Below, in pieces: positions 17,050 through 25,282 of a stretch of 35,390 bases of DNA (position 1 is its first letter; each line of letters opens with the position of its first letter). Where the stretch lies: the NCBI GenBank assembly GCA_947258615.1, contig CAMYIX010000008.1:1-35390 (forward strand), in the 5' to 3' direction. The position numbers were made by a program, and so were the translations under genes. The DNA comes from an uncultured Ectothiorhodospiraceae bacterium (GTDB lineage Bacteria; Pseudomonadota; Gammaproteobacteria; UBA9214). The notes below the pieces were generated by a model. That model worked only from the letters and a program-made list of their open reading frames with translations. It searched no databases and was not told the origin of the DNA.

Positions 17050-17928
17050 TCAGTAGAAAGGCGTCTCGCCCTGCGGGCGGGTCTTGAAACGCCGGTAGCC
17101 CCATTGGTATTGCGCAGGACATTCCCTGATCAGGCCCTCGACGGCCCGGTTCATGGCGGCTGTCGCCGTGGCGGCCTCGTCCGCGTAGATCTCCTCATCC
17201 GCCGGTCGAAAATGCAGGTGGTAGCCGCGCCCCCAGGAAAGCCGTTCGCACCAGACAAAGACAATGGGTGCACCGCTCTTTTTCGTCAGGCGGGTGAGGA
17301 ATACCATGGTGTAGGCGGGAATACCGAAAAACGGGGCGAAGGTCCCGTTGCCGGCGTGCGGTTCCTGGTCGGGCAGCATGGCCACGGCACCCCCCTGCCC
17401 CAGTTCCCTGTAGAGGGCACGGATGCCGCTGGGTGTGGTGGGCACGTAGTTGGCGCCCACGCGGCCGCGGGCATTGCGCACCAGTTCCTCCAGTTCGGGG
17501 ATGCGCAGCGGGCGGTAGAGACAGGTCATGTTGTAATGGGCGGCGCAATACAGGCCGGCCGCCTCCCAGGCGCCCAGGTGGGGTGTGGCCAGGATCACGC
17601 CTCCACCCGCCCGTGTTGCCTCCTCGACCAGCCTGGCGCCGTCGACCTTGCGGATGAGTTTCAGCGCCCTGTGCCCCGGACGGATCCAGAGTGCGCTGGT
17701 CTCGATGGCCGTCTTTCCGGTCTCGATCAGGCTTTTGCGCAGCAGCCGTCCCTGCTCGCGCCGGGTCAGCCCGGGAAAGCACAGTCCGATATTGACGGCC
17801 GCGTCCTGGCGTGAGCGGTTCGGTATCAGAATCAGGCCCCAGCCGATGAGGACCCCAAGGCCATGGATGAGTGGCAGCGGTAGCCAGGCGCAGGCCGTGA
17901 GGATGGCTTTTATCAGGAACAGGCGCAT
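17050..17928 (-). CDS. LpxL/HtrB-family lipid A acyltransferase (lysophospholipid acyltransferase superfamily)
   Basis: 292 residues, with an N-terminal membrane anchor (about 4-36, LIKAILTACAWLPLPL onward) and a cytosolic acyltransferase domain. The catalytic H-x4-E motif is His117 to Glu122 in TPHLGAWEAAG. Further family signatures are YRPLRIPELEELV, a P-S-G-I-R-A-L segment, LPDQEP, and FFGIPAYTM, ending YQWGYRRFKTRP. These are the marks of late lipid A acyltransferases, which add a secondary acyl chain to Kdo2-lipid IVA at the inner membrane. Length fits (about 300). LpxL cannot be told from LpxM or LpxP by reading alone. ttcA lies 104 bp upstream on the same strand; that gap is very A+T-rich. 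Confidence 0.9.
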   Translation of the reverse strand: MRLFLIKAILTACAWLPLPLIHGLGVLIGWGLILIPNRSRQDAAVNIGLCFPGLTRREQGRLLRKSLIETGKTAIETSALWIRPGHRALKLIRKVDGARLVEEATRAGGGVILATPHLGAWEAAGLYCAAHYNMTCLYRPLRIPELEELVRNARGRVGANYVPTTPSGIRALYRELGQGGAVAMLPDQEPHAGNGTFAPFFGIPAYTMVFLTRLTKKSGAPIVFVWCERLSWGRGYHLHFRPADEEIYADEAATATAAMNRAVEGLIRECPAQYQWGYRRFKTRPQGETPFY

Positions 17929-18032
17929 TTAATCGGTTATCAGATATAAATATCCCACTTATATTAAAAAATAAGGCTAAAAATATAGGAAATATACATA
18001 TCTATAGAAATTAGTAATAAGTGGTAAAGATG
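17929..18032. other. A+T-rich spacer between ttcA and the acyltransferase gene
   Basis: About 100 bp made mostly of A and T, in contrast to the G+C-rich genes on either side. It could hold a minus-strand promoter for the acyltransferase, but I cannot pick out one convincing pair of hexamers. Confidence 0.4.
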
Positions 18033-18767
18033 TCATAAATCTGCCTTTTTATCAGTCATGAGTGGGGACATTGTCGATAACAGGCTCTTGAAGAGGTATT
18101 TGTTGTCGGCCTCCTCCTGTGCGAGCAGCTGTTTCATGTGCGCGCGCCGGGTTGGCATGCGAAAGCAGGCAGGGCAATTGTCCCCGATGACCGGTAGCCC
18201 GGCCTGGCGGGCGAAGTCGCGCGTCTGGCGCTCGCGCACATAGACCAGCGGCCTGATCACCCGCAGATCACCGGCATCGATGCGGTAGTGTGCCTTCATG
18301 GTCCGGAGCTGTCCGGTATGAAAGGCCGACATCAGGAAGCTCTCGGCGAGGTCATCCAGGTGTTGTGCCAGGGCAAGTACCGTGTAGTGTTCGCGGCGTG
18401 CGACACTGTACATGGCGCCGCGCTTCATGCGTGCGCACCAGCTGCAGTAGGAGTCCTTCTGCATATGCTCCCGGGCGCGCTCCATAATGGGCTGTGCTTC
18501 ATAGTAATACGGTATCGACAGTCTGGCGAGATAGGGACCCAGGGGCGACAGGTCAAATCCCTCTACCAGGGGGTCGACGGTGATCACGCCCAGCTCATAG
18601 CGGACCGGTGAATAGCGCTGCAGGTGGTGGAGTATATGCAATAGTGTCAGCGAATCCTTGCCGCCGGAAAGCCCCAGCAGAATGCGGTCGCCGTTGCGGA
18701 TCATGTCATAGTCGGCAATCGCGCGCCCCACGTGGCGCAGCAGGGACTTGGGCGGCGTGGTCTCCAT
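18033..18767 (-). CDS. ttcA: tRNA 2-thiocytidine biosynthesis protein TtcA
   Basis: PP-loop ATPase that thiolates C32 of certain tRNAs, using an iron-sulfur cluster and persulfide sulfur. 244 residues; E. coli TtcA has 311, so this is a shorter form lacking much of the C-terminal tail. The P-loop motif is SGGKDS (34-39) in LLGLSGGKDSLTLLHIL. Two Cys pairs expected to hold the cluster or sulfur are CSWC (108-111) and CPAC (198-201). HLDDLAESFLM, near 136-146, is the conserved H-x-D-D-x-x-E-x-x-L/F region. The gene is divergent from a rhodanese (120 bp apart), which could supply persulfide sulfur. Related PP-loop enzymes of the same size exist, so another tRNA thiolation target cannot be excluded. 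Confidence 0.87.
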   Translation of the reverse strand: METTPPKSLLRHVGRAIADYDMIRNGDRILLGLSGGKDSLTLLHILHHLQRYSPVRYELGVITVDPLVEGFDLSPLGPYLARLSIPYYYEAQPIMERAREHMQKDSYCSWCARMKRGAMYSVARREHYTVLALAQHLDDLAESFLMSAFHTGQLRTMKAHYRIDAGDLRVIRPLVYVRERQTRDFARQAGLPVIGDNCPACFRMPTRRAHMKQLLAQEEADNKYLFKSLLSTMSPLMTDKKADL

Positions 18768-18796
18768 GGTGGCACAGTACCTAAGTCCGCTAAATC

Positions 18797-18827
18797 ATGA
18801 CAAGCCAAAAGGGCTGTGGTTTATACT
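18797..18827 (+). promoter_or_regulatory. Probable sigma-70 promoter for the rhodanese gene
   Basis: ATGACA (18797-18802, five of six matches to TTGACA) is followed after 19 nt by TATACT (18822-18827, five of six matches to TATAAT). It lies 60 bp upstream of the rhodanese ATG in the divergent gap with ttcA. The long spacer makes it weaker than the dsrE-type promoter at 19330. Confidence 0.5.
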
Positions 18828-18886
18828 GCGAACACCATCCCGCGGCGGGCGCCGAAGGGAGTCACCAGGACAAGGGGGGCGGCACA

Positions 18887-19312
18887 ATGACAAGCGAAGT
18901 TCAATCGATCAGTCCGGCGCGGGCGTGGGAGCTGGTCGAGCAGGATCCCCGGGCCGTTCTGATCGATGTACGTTCGAGCATGGAGTACCTGTTCGTGGGC
19001 CACCCCCGGGGCAGTGTCCATGTCGCCTGGATCGATGCCCCGGAATGGACCGTCAACCCGCATTTTGTCACCGAGGTGCGCCAGGTCATGCTCGGCGGCA
19101 TCGGCCTGGAGGAGCATGACAGGGATGCCCCGGTGGTGTTGATCTGCCGTAGCGGCAAACGCTCGCTGGAGGCAGGTAAGCTACTGATAAAAAATGGTTT
19201 TGATGTAGTTTACAATATCGATGAAGGCTTTGAGGGCGAACTGGATGAGCATCACCACCGCAGCACCGTGGGCGGCTGGCGTTACCATGGGCTGCCCTGG
19301 GAGCAGTGTTGA
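18887..19312 (+). CDS. Single-domain rhodanese (thiosulfate or persulfide sulfurtransferase)
   Basis: 141-residue rhodanese with catalytic Cys87 in the loop CRSGKRS (87-93), the six-residue loop type that usually accepts sulfane sulfur. The fold motifs VLIDVRSSMEYLFVGHPRGS (23-43) and SLEAGKLLIKNGF-VVYNIDEGFEGEL are typical. The His-rich stretch DEHHHRSTVGGWRYHGLPW near the C-terminus occurs in rhodaneses found beside sulfur-oxidation genes. No signal peptide, so cytosolic. ATG 18887 follows an AAGGGG ribosome site; an upstream ATG at 18797 would add 30 non-matching residues and would fall on the proposed promoter. It lies between divergent ttcA and a DsrE2-type gene, pointing to a role in passing persulfide sulfur. 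Confidence 0.9.
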   Translation: MTSEVQSISPARAWELVEQDPRAVLIDVRSSMEYLFVGHPRGSVHVAWIDAPEWTVNPHFVTEVRQVMLGGIGLEEHDRDAPVVLICRSGKRSLEAGKLLIKNGFDVVYNIDEGFEGELDEHHHRSTVGGWRYHGLPWEQC

Positions 19313-19329
19313 ATAGTGCCGGGGAAAAA

Positions 19330-19358
19330 TTGACCCTTGTAAAATAGCAAAATATACT
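19330..19358 (+). promoter_or_regulatory. Near-consensus sigma-70 promoter of the DsrE2-type gene
   Basis: TTGACC (19330-19335) and TATACT (19353-19358) are separated by exactly 17 nt, each one base off consensus. Transcription would start near 19365. It is the best promoter seen in the window and lies just after the rhodanese stop, so the DsrE2-type gene can be expressed apart from the rhodanese. Confidence 0.75.
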
Positions 19359-19364
19359 TATCTG

Positions 19365-19549
19365 CTCATATATATGAGGCAAGGCTTGTATCCACACGAC
19401 ACTGCGCTACTTTAATTCCTAGAACAGGCGCCACGTCCAGAGGTCTATAGTCGAAAGTCCTGGAAACAAATCCCTGATTCAGGTTTGTAAGGATTGAGAA
19501 CTTCCACGGCGGCTTATCGCCCTGGGAGCACATAACGAGGAGAATAATT
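19365..19549 (+). promoter_or_regulatory. Long 5' leader of the DsrE2-type gene
   Basis: About 185 nt separate the predicted start point from the ATG. Several local hairpins can form. CCTG-ATT-CAGG lies near 19473-19483. CCA and TGG flank GGCG/CGCC around a GCTTAT loop near 19505-19526, just before the GAGGAG ribosome site at 19539-19544. No known riboswitch family was recognised. Regulation through this leader is inference from its length and position. Confidence 0.4.
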
Positions 19550-20164
19550 ATGTCTACAACTGCCGAAGGTATGCAGGATAACGCACAGCTGGATGCGTGG
19601 CTTGATAAAAAGCTGGATGAGCTTTTGCCCAAGAAGCTGGAAGAGATCGATGCGGCCAGAACCCCGAGCATGTCGATTATCGCCACCAAGGGCACGCTGG
19701 ACTGGGCCTATCCCCCCTTCATCCTGGCATCCACTGCCGCGGCCCTCGGCTGGGATGTGGAGATCTTTTTCACCTTCTACGGCCTGCTGCTGCTGAAGAA
19801 GGAAGTCAGCGCCGATGTCAGCCCGCTGGGCAATCCGGCGATGCCGATGAAGATGCCGTTTGGTCCGAAATGGTTCCAGGACTATGAGTGGCCCATGCCC
19901 AACCTGATCATGGCCGGTATTCCGGGATTCGAAAAGGTGGCCACCGGGCTGATGAAGAAGACCTTCAAGAACAAGGGCGTGGCTTCGGTCGAGGAGCTGC
20001 GCGAGTTGTGTATCGAGGCGGATGTCAAAATGGTCGCCTGCCAGATGACGGTCGATGTGTTCGGTTTCGACAGCAATGATTTCATCCCCGAGGTCACGGA
20101 CTACGTAGGTGCGACCTCGTTCCTGCCGGTGGCACAGAAGTCCGACGTCTGCCTGTTTATCTGA
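19550..20164 (+). CDS. DsrE2-type protein (DsrE/DsrF/DrsH-like family)
   Basis: 204-residue protein of the DsrE_2 family, relatives of which carry sulfur in rhodanese-TusA-DsrE2 modules of sulfur oxidisers. Residues 1-38 are charged and probably helical. The core begins MSIIATKGTLDWAYPPFILAS (41-61) and continues EIFFTFYGLLLLKKE, SPLGNPAMPMKMPFGP and MVACQMTVDVF. Candidate sulfur-carrying cysteines are Cys154 and Cys164; Cys201 near the C-terminus is an additional one. Two moderately hydrophobic stretches (about 55-82) could favour membrane association, as reported for some DsrE2 proteins. The start has a strong GAGGAG site. It has its own promoter and terminator and follows the rhodanese. 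No tusA or hdr genes are in the window. The substrate is unproven. Confidence 0.88.
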   Translation: MSTTAEGMQDNAQLDAWLDKKLDELLPKKLEEIDAARTPSMSIIATKGTLDWAYPPFILASTAAALGWDVEIFFTFYGLLLLKKEVSADVSPLGNPAMPMKMPFGPKWFQDYEWPMPNLIMAGIPGFEKVATGLMKKTFKNKGVASVEELRELCIEADVKMVACQMTVDVFGFDSNDFIPEVTDYVGATSFLPVAQKSDVCLFI

Positions 20165-20192
20165 TTGACACAGGCGACAATCGAAGTACCCG

Positions 20193-20221
20193 AAGGGCGT
20201 GCCTGGCACGCCCTTTTTTTT
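20193..20221 (+). terminator. Strong intrinsic terminator after the DsrE2-type gene
   Basis: An 11-bp perfect stem (AAGGGCGTGCC at 20193-20203 and GGCACGCCCTT at 20205-20215 around one T) ends in an uninterrupted run of eight T (20214-20221). It lies 28 bp after the stop codon. This closes the rhodanese/DsrE unit. Confidence 0.92.
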
Positions 20222-20277
20222 CAGCAGGCCGGTTCTTTCCCTGCGCATATCTGCAACGGATAGTATTGAAAACCAGC

Positions 20278-20524
20278 CACCGCGGAGACGCGGAGAACGC
20301 CGAGTCAAAAAATCATTCACCGCAAAGATCGCAAAGATCGCAAAGTCTAAAAAATTCCTGTTAACAACTAGACACCCAAGCCATGACAACTGAACGTCTG
20401 TTTGTCATCTTTCCGTGACGGTGTTGTTGCAATAATATTTCTTTGCGCCCTTTGCGATCTTTGCGCCTTTGCGGTAAGAGTCTTTTATATCGAATTTCTC
20501 TGTGATCTCCGCGACTCTCGGTAA
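20278..20524. repeat. Nested inverted purine-rich repeats (four units)
   Basis: Units on the plus strand lie at 20278-20304 (CACCGCGGAGACGCGGAG core) and 20318-20345 (CACCGCAAAGATCGCAAAG core). Two units on the minus strand lie at 20440-20476 and 20495-20524. The inner pair shares the CGCAAAGATCGCAAAG type and the outer pair the CGCGGAG type. The set is therefore nested inverted and could fold into one long hairpin around 20346-20439. It sits between the terminator and pip. The rest of 20222-20610 shows no gene. Confidence 0.75.
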
Positions 20525-20610
20525 CTGCTCCATGCGTTACTCTACCTCCTGCATCCATGCAGTCGTGCGGTGAATATTCGCGTGGTACAAGAATGAGGTA
20601 AGCTCACAGG

Positions 20611-21561
20611 ATGCGCCAGTTATTCACGCCGATCGAGCCCTACCGGACCCACACCCTGGAGGTCGGCGACGGCCACCGCCTGCATGTGGAAGAATGCGGG
20701 CGCCCTGACGGACTGCCGGTGGTCTTTGTCCACGGCGGCCCCGGGGCGGGCTGCGAGCCCTGGCACCGGCGGTTTTTCGATCCCAAGGTCTATCGCATCA
20801 TCCTGTTTGATCAGCGCGGTTGCGGGCGCTCGGTCCCGCATGCCGGTCTGGCAGGGAACACCACCGATGACCTGGTCGCAGACATGGAGGCCATCCGCTC
20901 GGCCCTCGGCATCGAGCGCTGGATCGTGTTCGGCGGTTCCTGGGGTTCCACGCTGGGGCTGGTCTATACCGAGACCCATCCCGGGCGGGTGCTGGGCCTG
21001 ATCCTGCGTGGCATCTTTCTGTGCCGGCCCCGTGACATCCACTGGTTCTACCAGGAAGGGGCCTCCTGCCTGTTGCCCGACTACTGGGAAGACTATATCC
21101 GGGCCATCCCGTCGAAAGAGCGGGATGACCTGGTGACGGCCTATTACCGGCGCCTGACCGGAGATGATGAACTGGTGCGGATGGCGGCGGCCAAGGCCTG
21201 GTCTCTGTGGGAGGGGCGGGCCTCGACCCTGTTACCCAGGGCGTCTGTCGTGAGTCACTTTGCCAATCCGCACACGGCATTGAGCCTGGCGCGTATCGAG
21301 TGCCACTATTTCATGAACGACAGTTTTCTGGAGCCGGACCAGATCCTGAACAATGCGCAGCGCCTGCAGGGGATCCCGGGTGTCATTGTCCACGGGCGCT
21401 ATGATGTGGTGTGCCCCGTAGAGCAGGCCTGGGCCCTGCATCGGGCCTGGCCGGAATCCCGCCTGCAGATCATAGCGGATGCCGGCCATTCCGCGGCCGA
21501 GCCGGGTATCGTGGACGCCCTGGTGGCGGCGACCAACCAGTTTTCCCAGCGCTTCCAATGA
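20611..21561 (+). CDS. pip: Proline iminopeptidase
   Basis: Alpha/beta-hydrolase that releases N-terminal proline from peptides; cytosolic. 316 residues, the usual length. The oxyanion motif HGGPGAGC (41-48) is followed by FDQRGCGRS, the nucleophile Ser110 in GGSWGST, the acid Asp in [10 protein letters not shown] and the His in [10 protein letters not shown]. The start [14 protein letters not shown] is typical of the bacterial monomeric-type enzyme. It overlaps dtd by 4 nt (ATGA), so these two are a translationally coupled pair. Both deal with clearing odd peptidyl or aminoacyl products, though the link may be only operon convenience. Confidence 0.94.
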   Translation: MRQLFTPIEPYRTHTLEVGDGHRLHVEECGRPDGLPVVFVHGGPGAGCEPWHRRFFDPKVYRIILFDQRGCGRSVPHAGLAGNTTDDLVADMEAIRSALGIERWIVFGGSWGSTLGLVYTETHPGRVLGLILRGIFLCRPRDIHWFYQEGASCLLPDYWEDYIRAIPSKERDDLVTAYYRRLTGDDELVRMAAAKAWSLWEGRASTLLPRASVVSHFANPHTALSLARIECHYFMNDSFLEPDQILNNAQRLQGIPGVIVHGRYDVVCPVEQAWALHRAWPESRLQIIADAGHSAAEPGIVDALVAATNQFSQRFQ

Positions 21562-22007
21562 TTGGTCTGCTGCAGCGCGTGCAATCGGCAGCCGTGTCGG
21601 TGGCGGGAGAACGCATTGCCGCTATCGGGCCGGGTCTGATGGTCCTGGTCGGTGTGCAACGCGGTGACACTCAGCGCGAGGCGCGCCGCCTGCTGGAGCG
21701 ACTGCTGGGCTACCGGGTGTTCCCGGATGCCGGGGGCAGGATGAACCTGAGTGTGCAGGACAGCGGTGGCGGCCTGTTGCTGGTACCGCAATTTACCCTT
21801 GCCGCGGACACCGGCAAGGGCATGCGCCCCAGCTTTACCCCGGCGGCCGACCCGCTGACCGGTGAACGGCTGTTCGCAGGGCTGGTCGGCATGGCGGAAC
21901 AGCTTCATCACCCGGTTGGCTGTGGCCGTTTTGGTGCCGATATGCAGGTGGAACTGGTCAACGACGGCCCGGTGACCTTCTGGCTGGAGGTGGGCCCGGC
22001 AGGCTGA
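21558..22007 (+). CDS. dtd: D-aminoacyl-tRNA deacylase
   Basis: Hydrolyses D-aminoacyl-tRNA (and Gly-tRNA-Ala), recycling tRNA. 149 residues, matching the family (145). The start [15 protein letters not shown] lies at the ATGA overlap with pip; a longer in-frame reading from 21411 lies within pip and is rejected. Signature segments are [24 protein letters not shown] and [11 protein letters not shown], the last containing the Gly-cisPro motif that sets chirality. In the first, the common Ser-Gln is Pro-Gln (PQFTL), which I judge a tolerated variant but did not verify. The 148-bp gap after it leads to hisB. Confidence 0.95.
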   Translation: MIGLLQRVQSAAVSVAGERIAAIGPGLMVLVGVQRGDTQREARRLLERLLGYRVFPDAGGRMNLSVQDSGGGLLLVPQFTLAADTGKGMRPSFTPAADPLTGERLFAGLVGMAEQLHHPVGCGRFGADMQVELVNDGPVTFWLEVGPAG

Positions 22008-22155
22008 CGGGGCCACCTGTTCCGTCATAATTGCCTGTATAGCCAGCAAATTAACCCCTGTTGAATTGTGGCTGGCGGTTCTCTCCGCAGCGGTTTTTCG
22101 ATACGATTACAGGTCGTGCAACTTTTCATCCATATCAGGGATGCGGTAGACCACT

Positions 22156-22749
22156 ATGGCGCAACGTGAGGCAGCAGTTAGTCGTGACACCCTCGAGACC
22201 CGGATCAAGGTGTCTCTGAATCTTGACGGGCAGGGCAAGTCCGCGTTTGACACCGGCCTGCCATTCCTTGAGCACATGCTCGACCAGGTTGCGCGCCATG
22301 GCCTGTTCGATCTCGATGTCCGGGCGAAAGGTGACCTGCATATCGATGCACACCACACGGTCGAGGATGTCGGTATCACCCTGGGCCAGGCCATGACACA
22401 GGCGCTGGCCGACAAGCGCGGTATCCGTCGTTACGGGCACGCCTACGTGCCGCTGGACGAGGCCTTGTCACGGGTGGTCATCGATTTCTCCGGGCGGCCT
22501 GGCCTGGAATACCACGCCACCTACCCGCGTGCACGCGTGGGCGAGTTCGATATCGACCTGTTGCACGAATTCTTCCAGGGTTTTGTCAATCATGCCCAGG
22601 TGACACTGCATATCGATTGTCTGCGCGGTGACAACTCGCATCATATAGCGGAGACTATCTTCAAGGCGTTCGGGCGTGCCATGCGCATGGCGCTCGAGAT
22701 CGATCCTGCGCTCGGAGATATTCTGCCTTCAACCAAAGGGAGTTTGTGA
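22156..22749 (+). CDS. hisB: Imidazoleglycerol-phosphate dehydratase
   Basis: Sixth step of histidine synthesis, a manganese-dependent dehydration. This is the monofunctional form (197 residues), without the histidinol-phosphatase domain that E. coli fuses to it. Metal-ligand motifs are visible as two similar halves: [12 protein letters not shown] and [38 protein letters not shown] is a further signature. It opens the his-tat gene string on the plus strand, after a 148-bp non-coding gap that should carry the promoter; I could not identify one confidently. hisH follows after 55 bp. Confidence 0.97.
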   Translation: MAQREAAVSRDTLETRIKVSLNLDGQGKSAFDTGLPFLEHMLDQVARHGLFDLDVRAKGDLHIDAHHTVEDVGITLGQAMTQALADKRGIRRYGHAYVPLDEALSRVVIDFSGRPGLEYHATYPRARVGEFDIDLLHEFFQGFVNHAQVTLHIDCLRGDNSHHIAETIFKAFGRAMRMALEIDPALGDILPSTKGSL

Positions 22750-22804
22750 GCAATCCGGGACTTCAGGGCAGCGGCTGCTCCCATCCCGGCATGTTTGCCT
22801 GATT

Positions 22805-23452
22805 ATGGCCTCCATCGCAATTATCGATTACGGCATGGGGAACCTGCACTCCATTGCCAAGGCCTTTGAACACGTCGCCGGCAAGGACCGGGTACTGGTC
22901 ACCAGTGAACACGCCGCGATCAGGGCGGCTGACCGCGTGGTCTTTCCCGGGGTGGGTGCAATGCGCGACTGCATGGCGGAACTGCAACGCTCCGGCCTGG
23001 ACCAGCTGATCCTGGAGACGGCCCGTTCAAAACCGATGCTCGGCGTGTGCCTGGGCATGCAGGCGCTGCTGGATGCCAGCGAGGAGAACCGGGGCACGGA
23101 CTGTCTGGGCATCATTCCCGGCCAGGTGCTGCGTTTCCCGGCAGACCTCAAGGAGGCGGGCAGTGATACTCGCCTCAAGATTCCGCACATGGGATGGAAC
23201 CAGGTGGAACAGCAACAGCCACACCCGCTGTGGCGTGGCATTCCGAGCGGCAGCCGCTTCTACTTCGTGCACAGCTACTATGCGGCGCCACGGGAGAATG
23301 CCTATGTGGCGGCCACCACGCCATACGGGATTGAATTCGCTTCCGTTATCGAGCGTGATAATGTCTTTGCCGTGCAGTTTCACCCTGAAAAAAGCCAGCA
23401 TGAAGGGCTGGCCCTGTTATCCAATTTTGTCGGTTGGGATGGAGAACCATGA
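22805..23452 (+). CDS. hisH: Imidazole glycerol phosphate synthase, glutaminase subunit
   Basis: Class I glutamine amidotransferase that passes ammonia to HisF. 215 residues from ATG 22805 (MASIAIIDYGMGNLHSIAKAF); a longer reading from 22676 overlaps hisB and is rejected. The catalytic triad is visible: Cys82 in GVCLGMQALLD, and His and Glu in VQFHPEKSQHEGL. FPGVGAMRDCM forms the oxyanion region. It is followed 3 bp later by hisA, and its partner hisF comes next after hisA, the usual HAF order. Confidence 0.97.
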   Translation: MASIAIIDYGMGNLHSIAKAFEHVAGKDRVLVTSEHAAIRAADRVVFPGVGAMRDCMAELQRSGLDQLILETARSKPMLGVCLGMQALLDASEENRGTDCLGIIPGQVLRFPADLKEAGSDTRLKIPHMGWNQVEQQQPHPLWRGIPSGSRFYFVHSYYAAPRENAYVAATTPYGIEFASVIERDNVFAVQFHPEKSQHEGLALLSNFVGWDGEP

Positions 23453-23455
23453 ATC

Positions 23456-24199
23456 ATGTTGCTGATACCAGCGATTGACCTCAAGGATGGCAAGTGTGTC
23501 CGGCTGCGCCAGGGCAGGATGGAAGACGAAACAGTGTTCGGTGACGACCCGGTGGAAGTTGCCCGGCGCTGGGTCGATGCGGGCGCACGCCGATTGCACA
23601 TGGTGGACCTGAACGGCGCCTTTGCCGGGAAGCCGGTAAATGCCGCTGCCATCAATGCGGTCGCCAAGGCCTTTCCGGACCTGCCGATCCAGGTGGGCGG
23701 CGGCATCCGCGACGAGGATACCGTGCAGGCCTACCTCGATGCCGGTGTGCAGTACACCATCATCGGGACCAAGGCGGTCAGCGCACCGCATTTCATCAAC
23801 GACCTGTGCCTGGAGTTCCCCGGGCACATCATCGTCGGGCTGGATGCGAAGGACGGCAAGGTGGCGATCGACGGCTGGTCCAAGCTGTCCCATCACTCGG
23901 CTATCGACATGGCGCAGCGCTTTGAACAGGACGGGGTCGAGGCCATCGTGTTCACCGACATCGGCCGTGACGGCATGATGAGCGGGGTGAATGTCGAATC
24001 GACCGTTGAACTCGCCCGTGCCATCCATATTCCGGTGATTGCCTCGGGCGGTATTACCGGTATTGATGATATCCGCGCCCTGTGTGAAGTGGCCGAGGAG
24101 GGCATCATGGGCGCCATTACCGGGCGCGCGCTTTACGAGGGCACCCTGGACCTGGCCGAGGCACAGCAGCTGGCGGACGAGTTGTGCCCGACCGGGTGA
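23456..24199 (+). CDS. hisA: ProFAR isomerase HisA
   Basis: TIM-barrel Amadori isomerase for the fourth step of histidine synthesis. 247 residues, the family length. The first catalytic Asp8 is in [17 protein letters not shown] and the second is in [12 protein letters not shown]. Phosphate-binding motifs VGGGIRDE and ASGGITGI are present, as is the half-barrel duplication shared with HisF. It starts 3 bp after hisH and ends 13 bp before the hisF ATG. A longer plus-strand reading from 24039 that overlaps this gene is an upstream extension of hisF and is not used. Confidence 0.97.
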   Translation: MLLIPAIDLKDGKCVRLRQGRMEDETVFGDDPVEVARRWVDAGARRLHMVDLNGAFAGKPVNAAAINAVAKAFPDLPIQVGGGIRDEDTVQAYLDAGVQYTIIGTKAVSAPHFINDLCLEFPGHIIVGLDAKDGKVAIDGWSKLSHHSAIDMAQRFEQDGVEAIVFTDIGRDGMMSGVNVESTVELARAIHIPVIASGGITGIDDIRALCEVAEEGIMGAITGRALYEGTLDLAEAQQLADELCPTG

Positions 24200-24212
24200 C
24201 GGACTGACTGCC

Positions 24213-24986
24213 ATGGGCCTGGCCAAACGCATTATTCCCTGTCTCGATGTCGATGCCGGACGTGTGGTCAAGGGCGTCCAGTTCGTCGACATCCGCGATG
24301 CCGGCGATCCCGTGGAGGTGGCGCGACGCTACGACGAGCAGGGCGCCGATGAGATCACCTTTCTCGATATCACGGCCAGTTCCGACCAGCGCGAGACCAT
24401 GGTGCACGTGGTCGAACAGGTGGCCGGAGAGGTGTTCATTCCCCTGACGGTGGGTGGCGGCATCCGCGAGGTCGCCGATATCCGGCGCATGCTGAATGCC
24501 GGCGCCGACAAGGTCGGCATCAATACCGCGGCCGTGTTCAACCCCGAGTTCGTGCGCGAGGCCGCCGAGCGTTTCGGTTCGCAGTGCATCGTGGTGGCCA
24601 TCGATGCCAAGCAGGTCAGTGCGCCGGGCGAAGCGTTGCGCTGGGAGATATTCACCCATGGCGGACGCAAGCCGACCGGGATCGACGCCATCGAGTGGGC
24701 ACAACGCATGGTGGACTACGGTGCGGGCGAGATTCTCCTCACCAGCATGGACCGCGACGGTACCCGCGACGGTTTTGATCTTGCCCTGACCCGCTCAATC
24801 AGCGAGGCGGTCAATGTGCCGGTCATCGCTTCAGGTGGCGTGGGCAATCTCGATCACCTGGTAGACGGCATCCTCGAGGGCAGGGCCGATGCGGTGCTGG
24901 CCGCCAGTATCTTCCACTTCGGCGAATTCACCGTGGGCGATGCCAAGCGCCACATGGCCGAACGCGGCATCGAGGTGAGGTTATAG
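24213..24986 (+). CDS. hisF: Imidazole glycerol phosphate synthase, cyclase subunit
   Basis: Uses ammonia from HisH to form imidazole glycerol phosphate and AICAR. 257 residues from ATG 24213 ([22 protein letters not shown]), the expected length. Catalytic Asp11 lies in PCLDVD and the second Asp in [10 protein letters not shown]. Phosphate sites VGGGIRE and ASGGVGN are present. Directly after its stop the operon is interrupted by 296 bp of non-coding, repeat-bounded DNA before hisI. Confidence 0.97.
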   Translation: MGLAKRIIPCLDVDAGRVVKGVQFVDIRDAGDPVEVARRYDEQGADEITFLDITASSDQRETMVHVVEQVAGEVFIPLTVGGGIREVADIRRMLNAGADKVGINTAAVFNPEFVREAAERFGSQCIVVAIDAKQVSAPGEALRWEIFTHGGRKPTGIDAIEWAQRMVDYGAGEILLTSMDRDGTRDGFDLALTRSISEAVNVPVIASGGVGNLDHLVDGILEGRADAVLAASIFHFGEFTVGDAKRHMAERGIEVRL

Positions 24987-25001
24987 CGCCCGAAAGCTAT
25001 T

Positions 25002-25268
25002 CACCGCGGAGCCGCAGAGGGCGCAGAGAAAACTGTAAACAATACTAAAAACACCGTGGCGCCAGGGAAGTATAGAAGAACGAATGACCAGTCACAGTGA
25101 CTTATATCCCGGATCACTTTGCCGGTTTTTCACTGGTTGTTCAGAGTTATCCATCACCAGTTCCTGTAAACTATGGTAGTGTCATTATTAAGGTTTTCCT
25201 GCTTTTGGATTTTTCCTGCTTGAACAGGATCTGACTTTCTCCGCGTCCTCTGCGACTCTGCGGTAAAT
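25002..25268. repeat. Repeat-bounded insert between hisF and hisI
   Basis: A plus-strand unit at 25002-25031 (CACCGCGGAGCCGCAGAGG core) and a minus-strand unit at 25236-25268 (ACCGCAGAGTCGCAGAGG core) form an inverted pair. They bound about 200 bp of A+T-richer DNA with no gene. The left unit starts 16 bp after the hisF stop and the right ends 14 bp before the hisI ATG. The inner sequence is not recognisably like that of the 20278-20524 element; only the ends are shared. Confidence 0.75.
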
Positions 25269-25282
25269 ATTTTTTCACGACG

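Noticed and set aside
20278-20524. Repeats considered as a CRISPR array
   Set aside because: Units are inverted, irregularly spaced and of variable sequence, with no equal-length spacers and no cas genes nearby.
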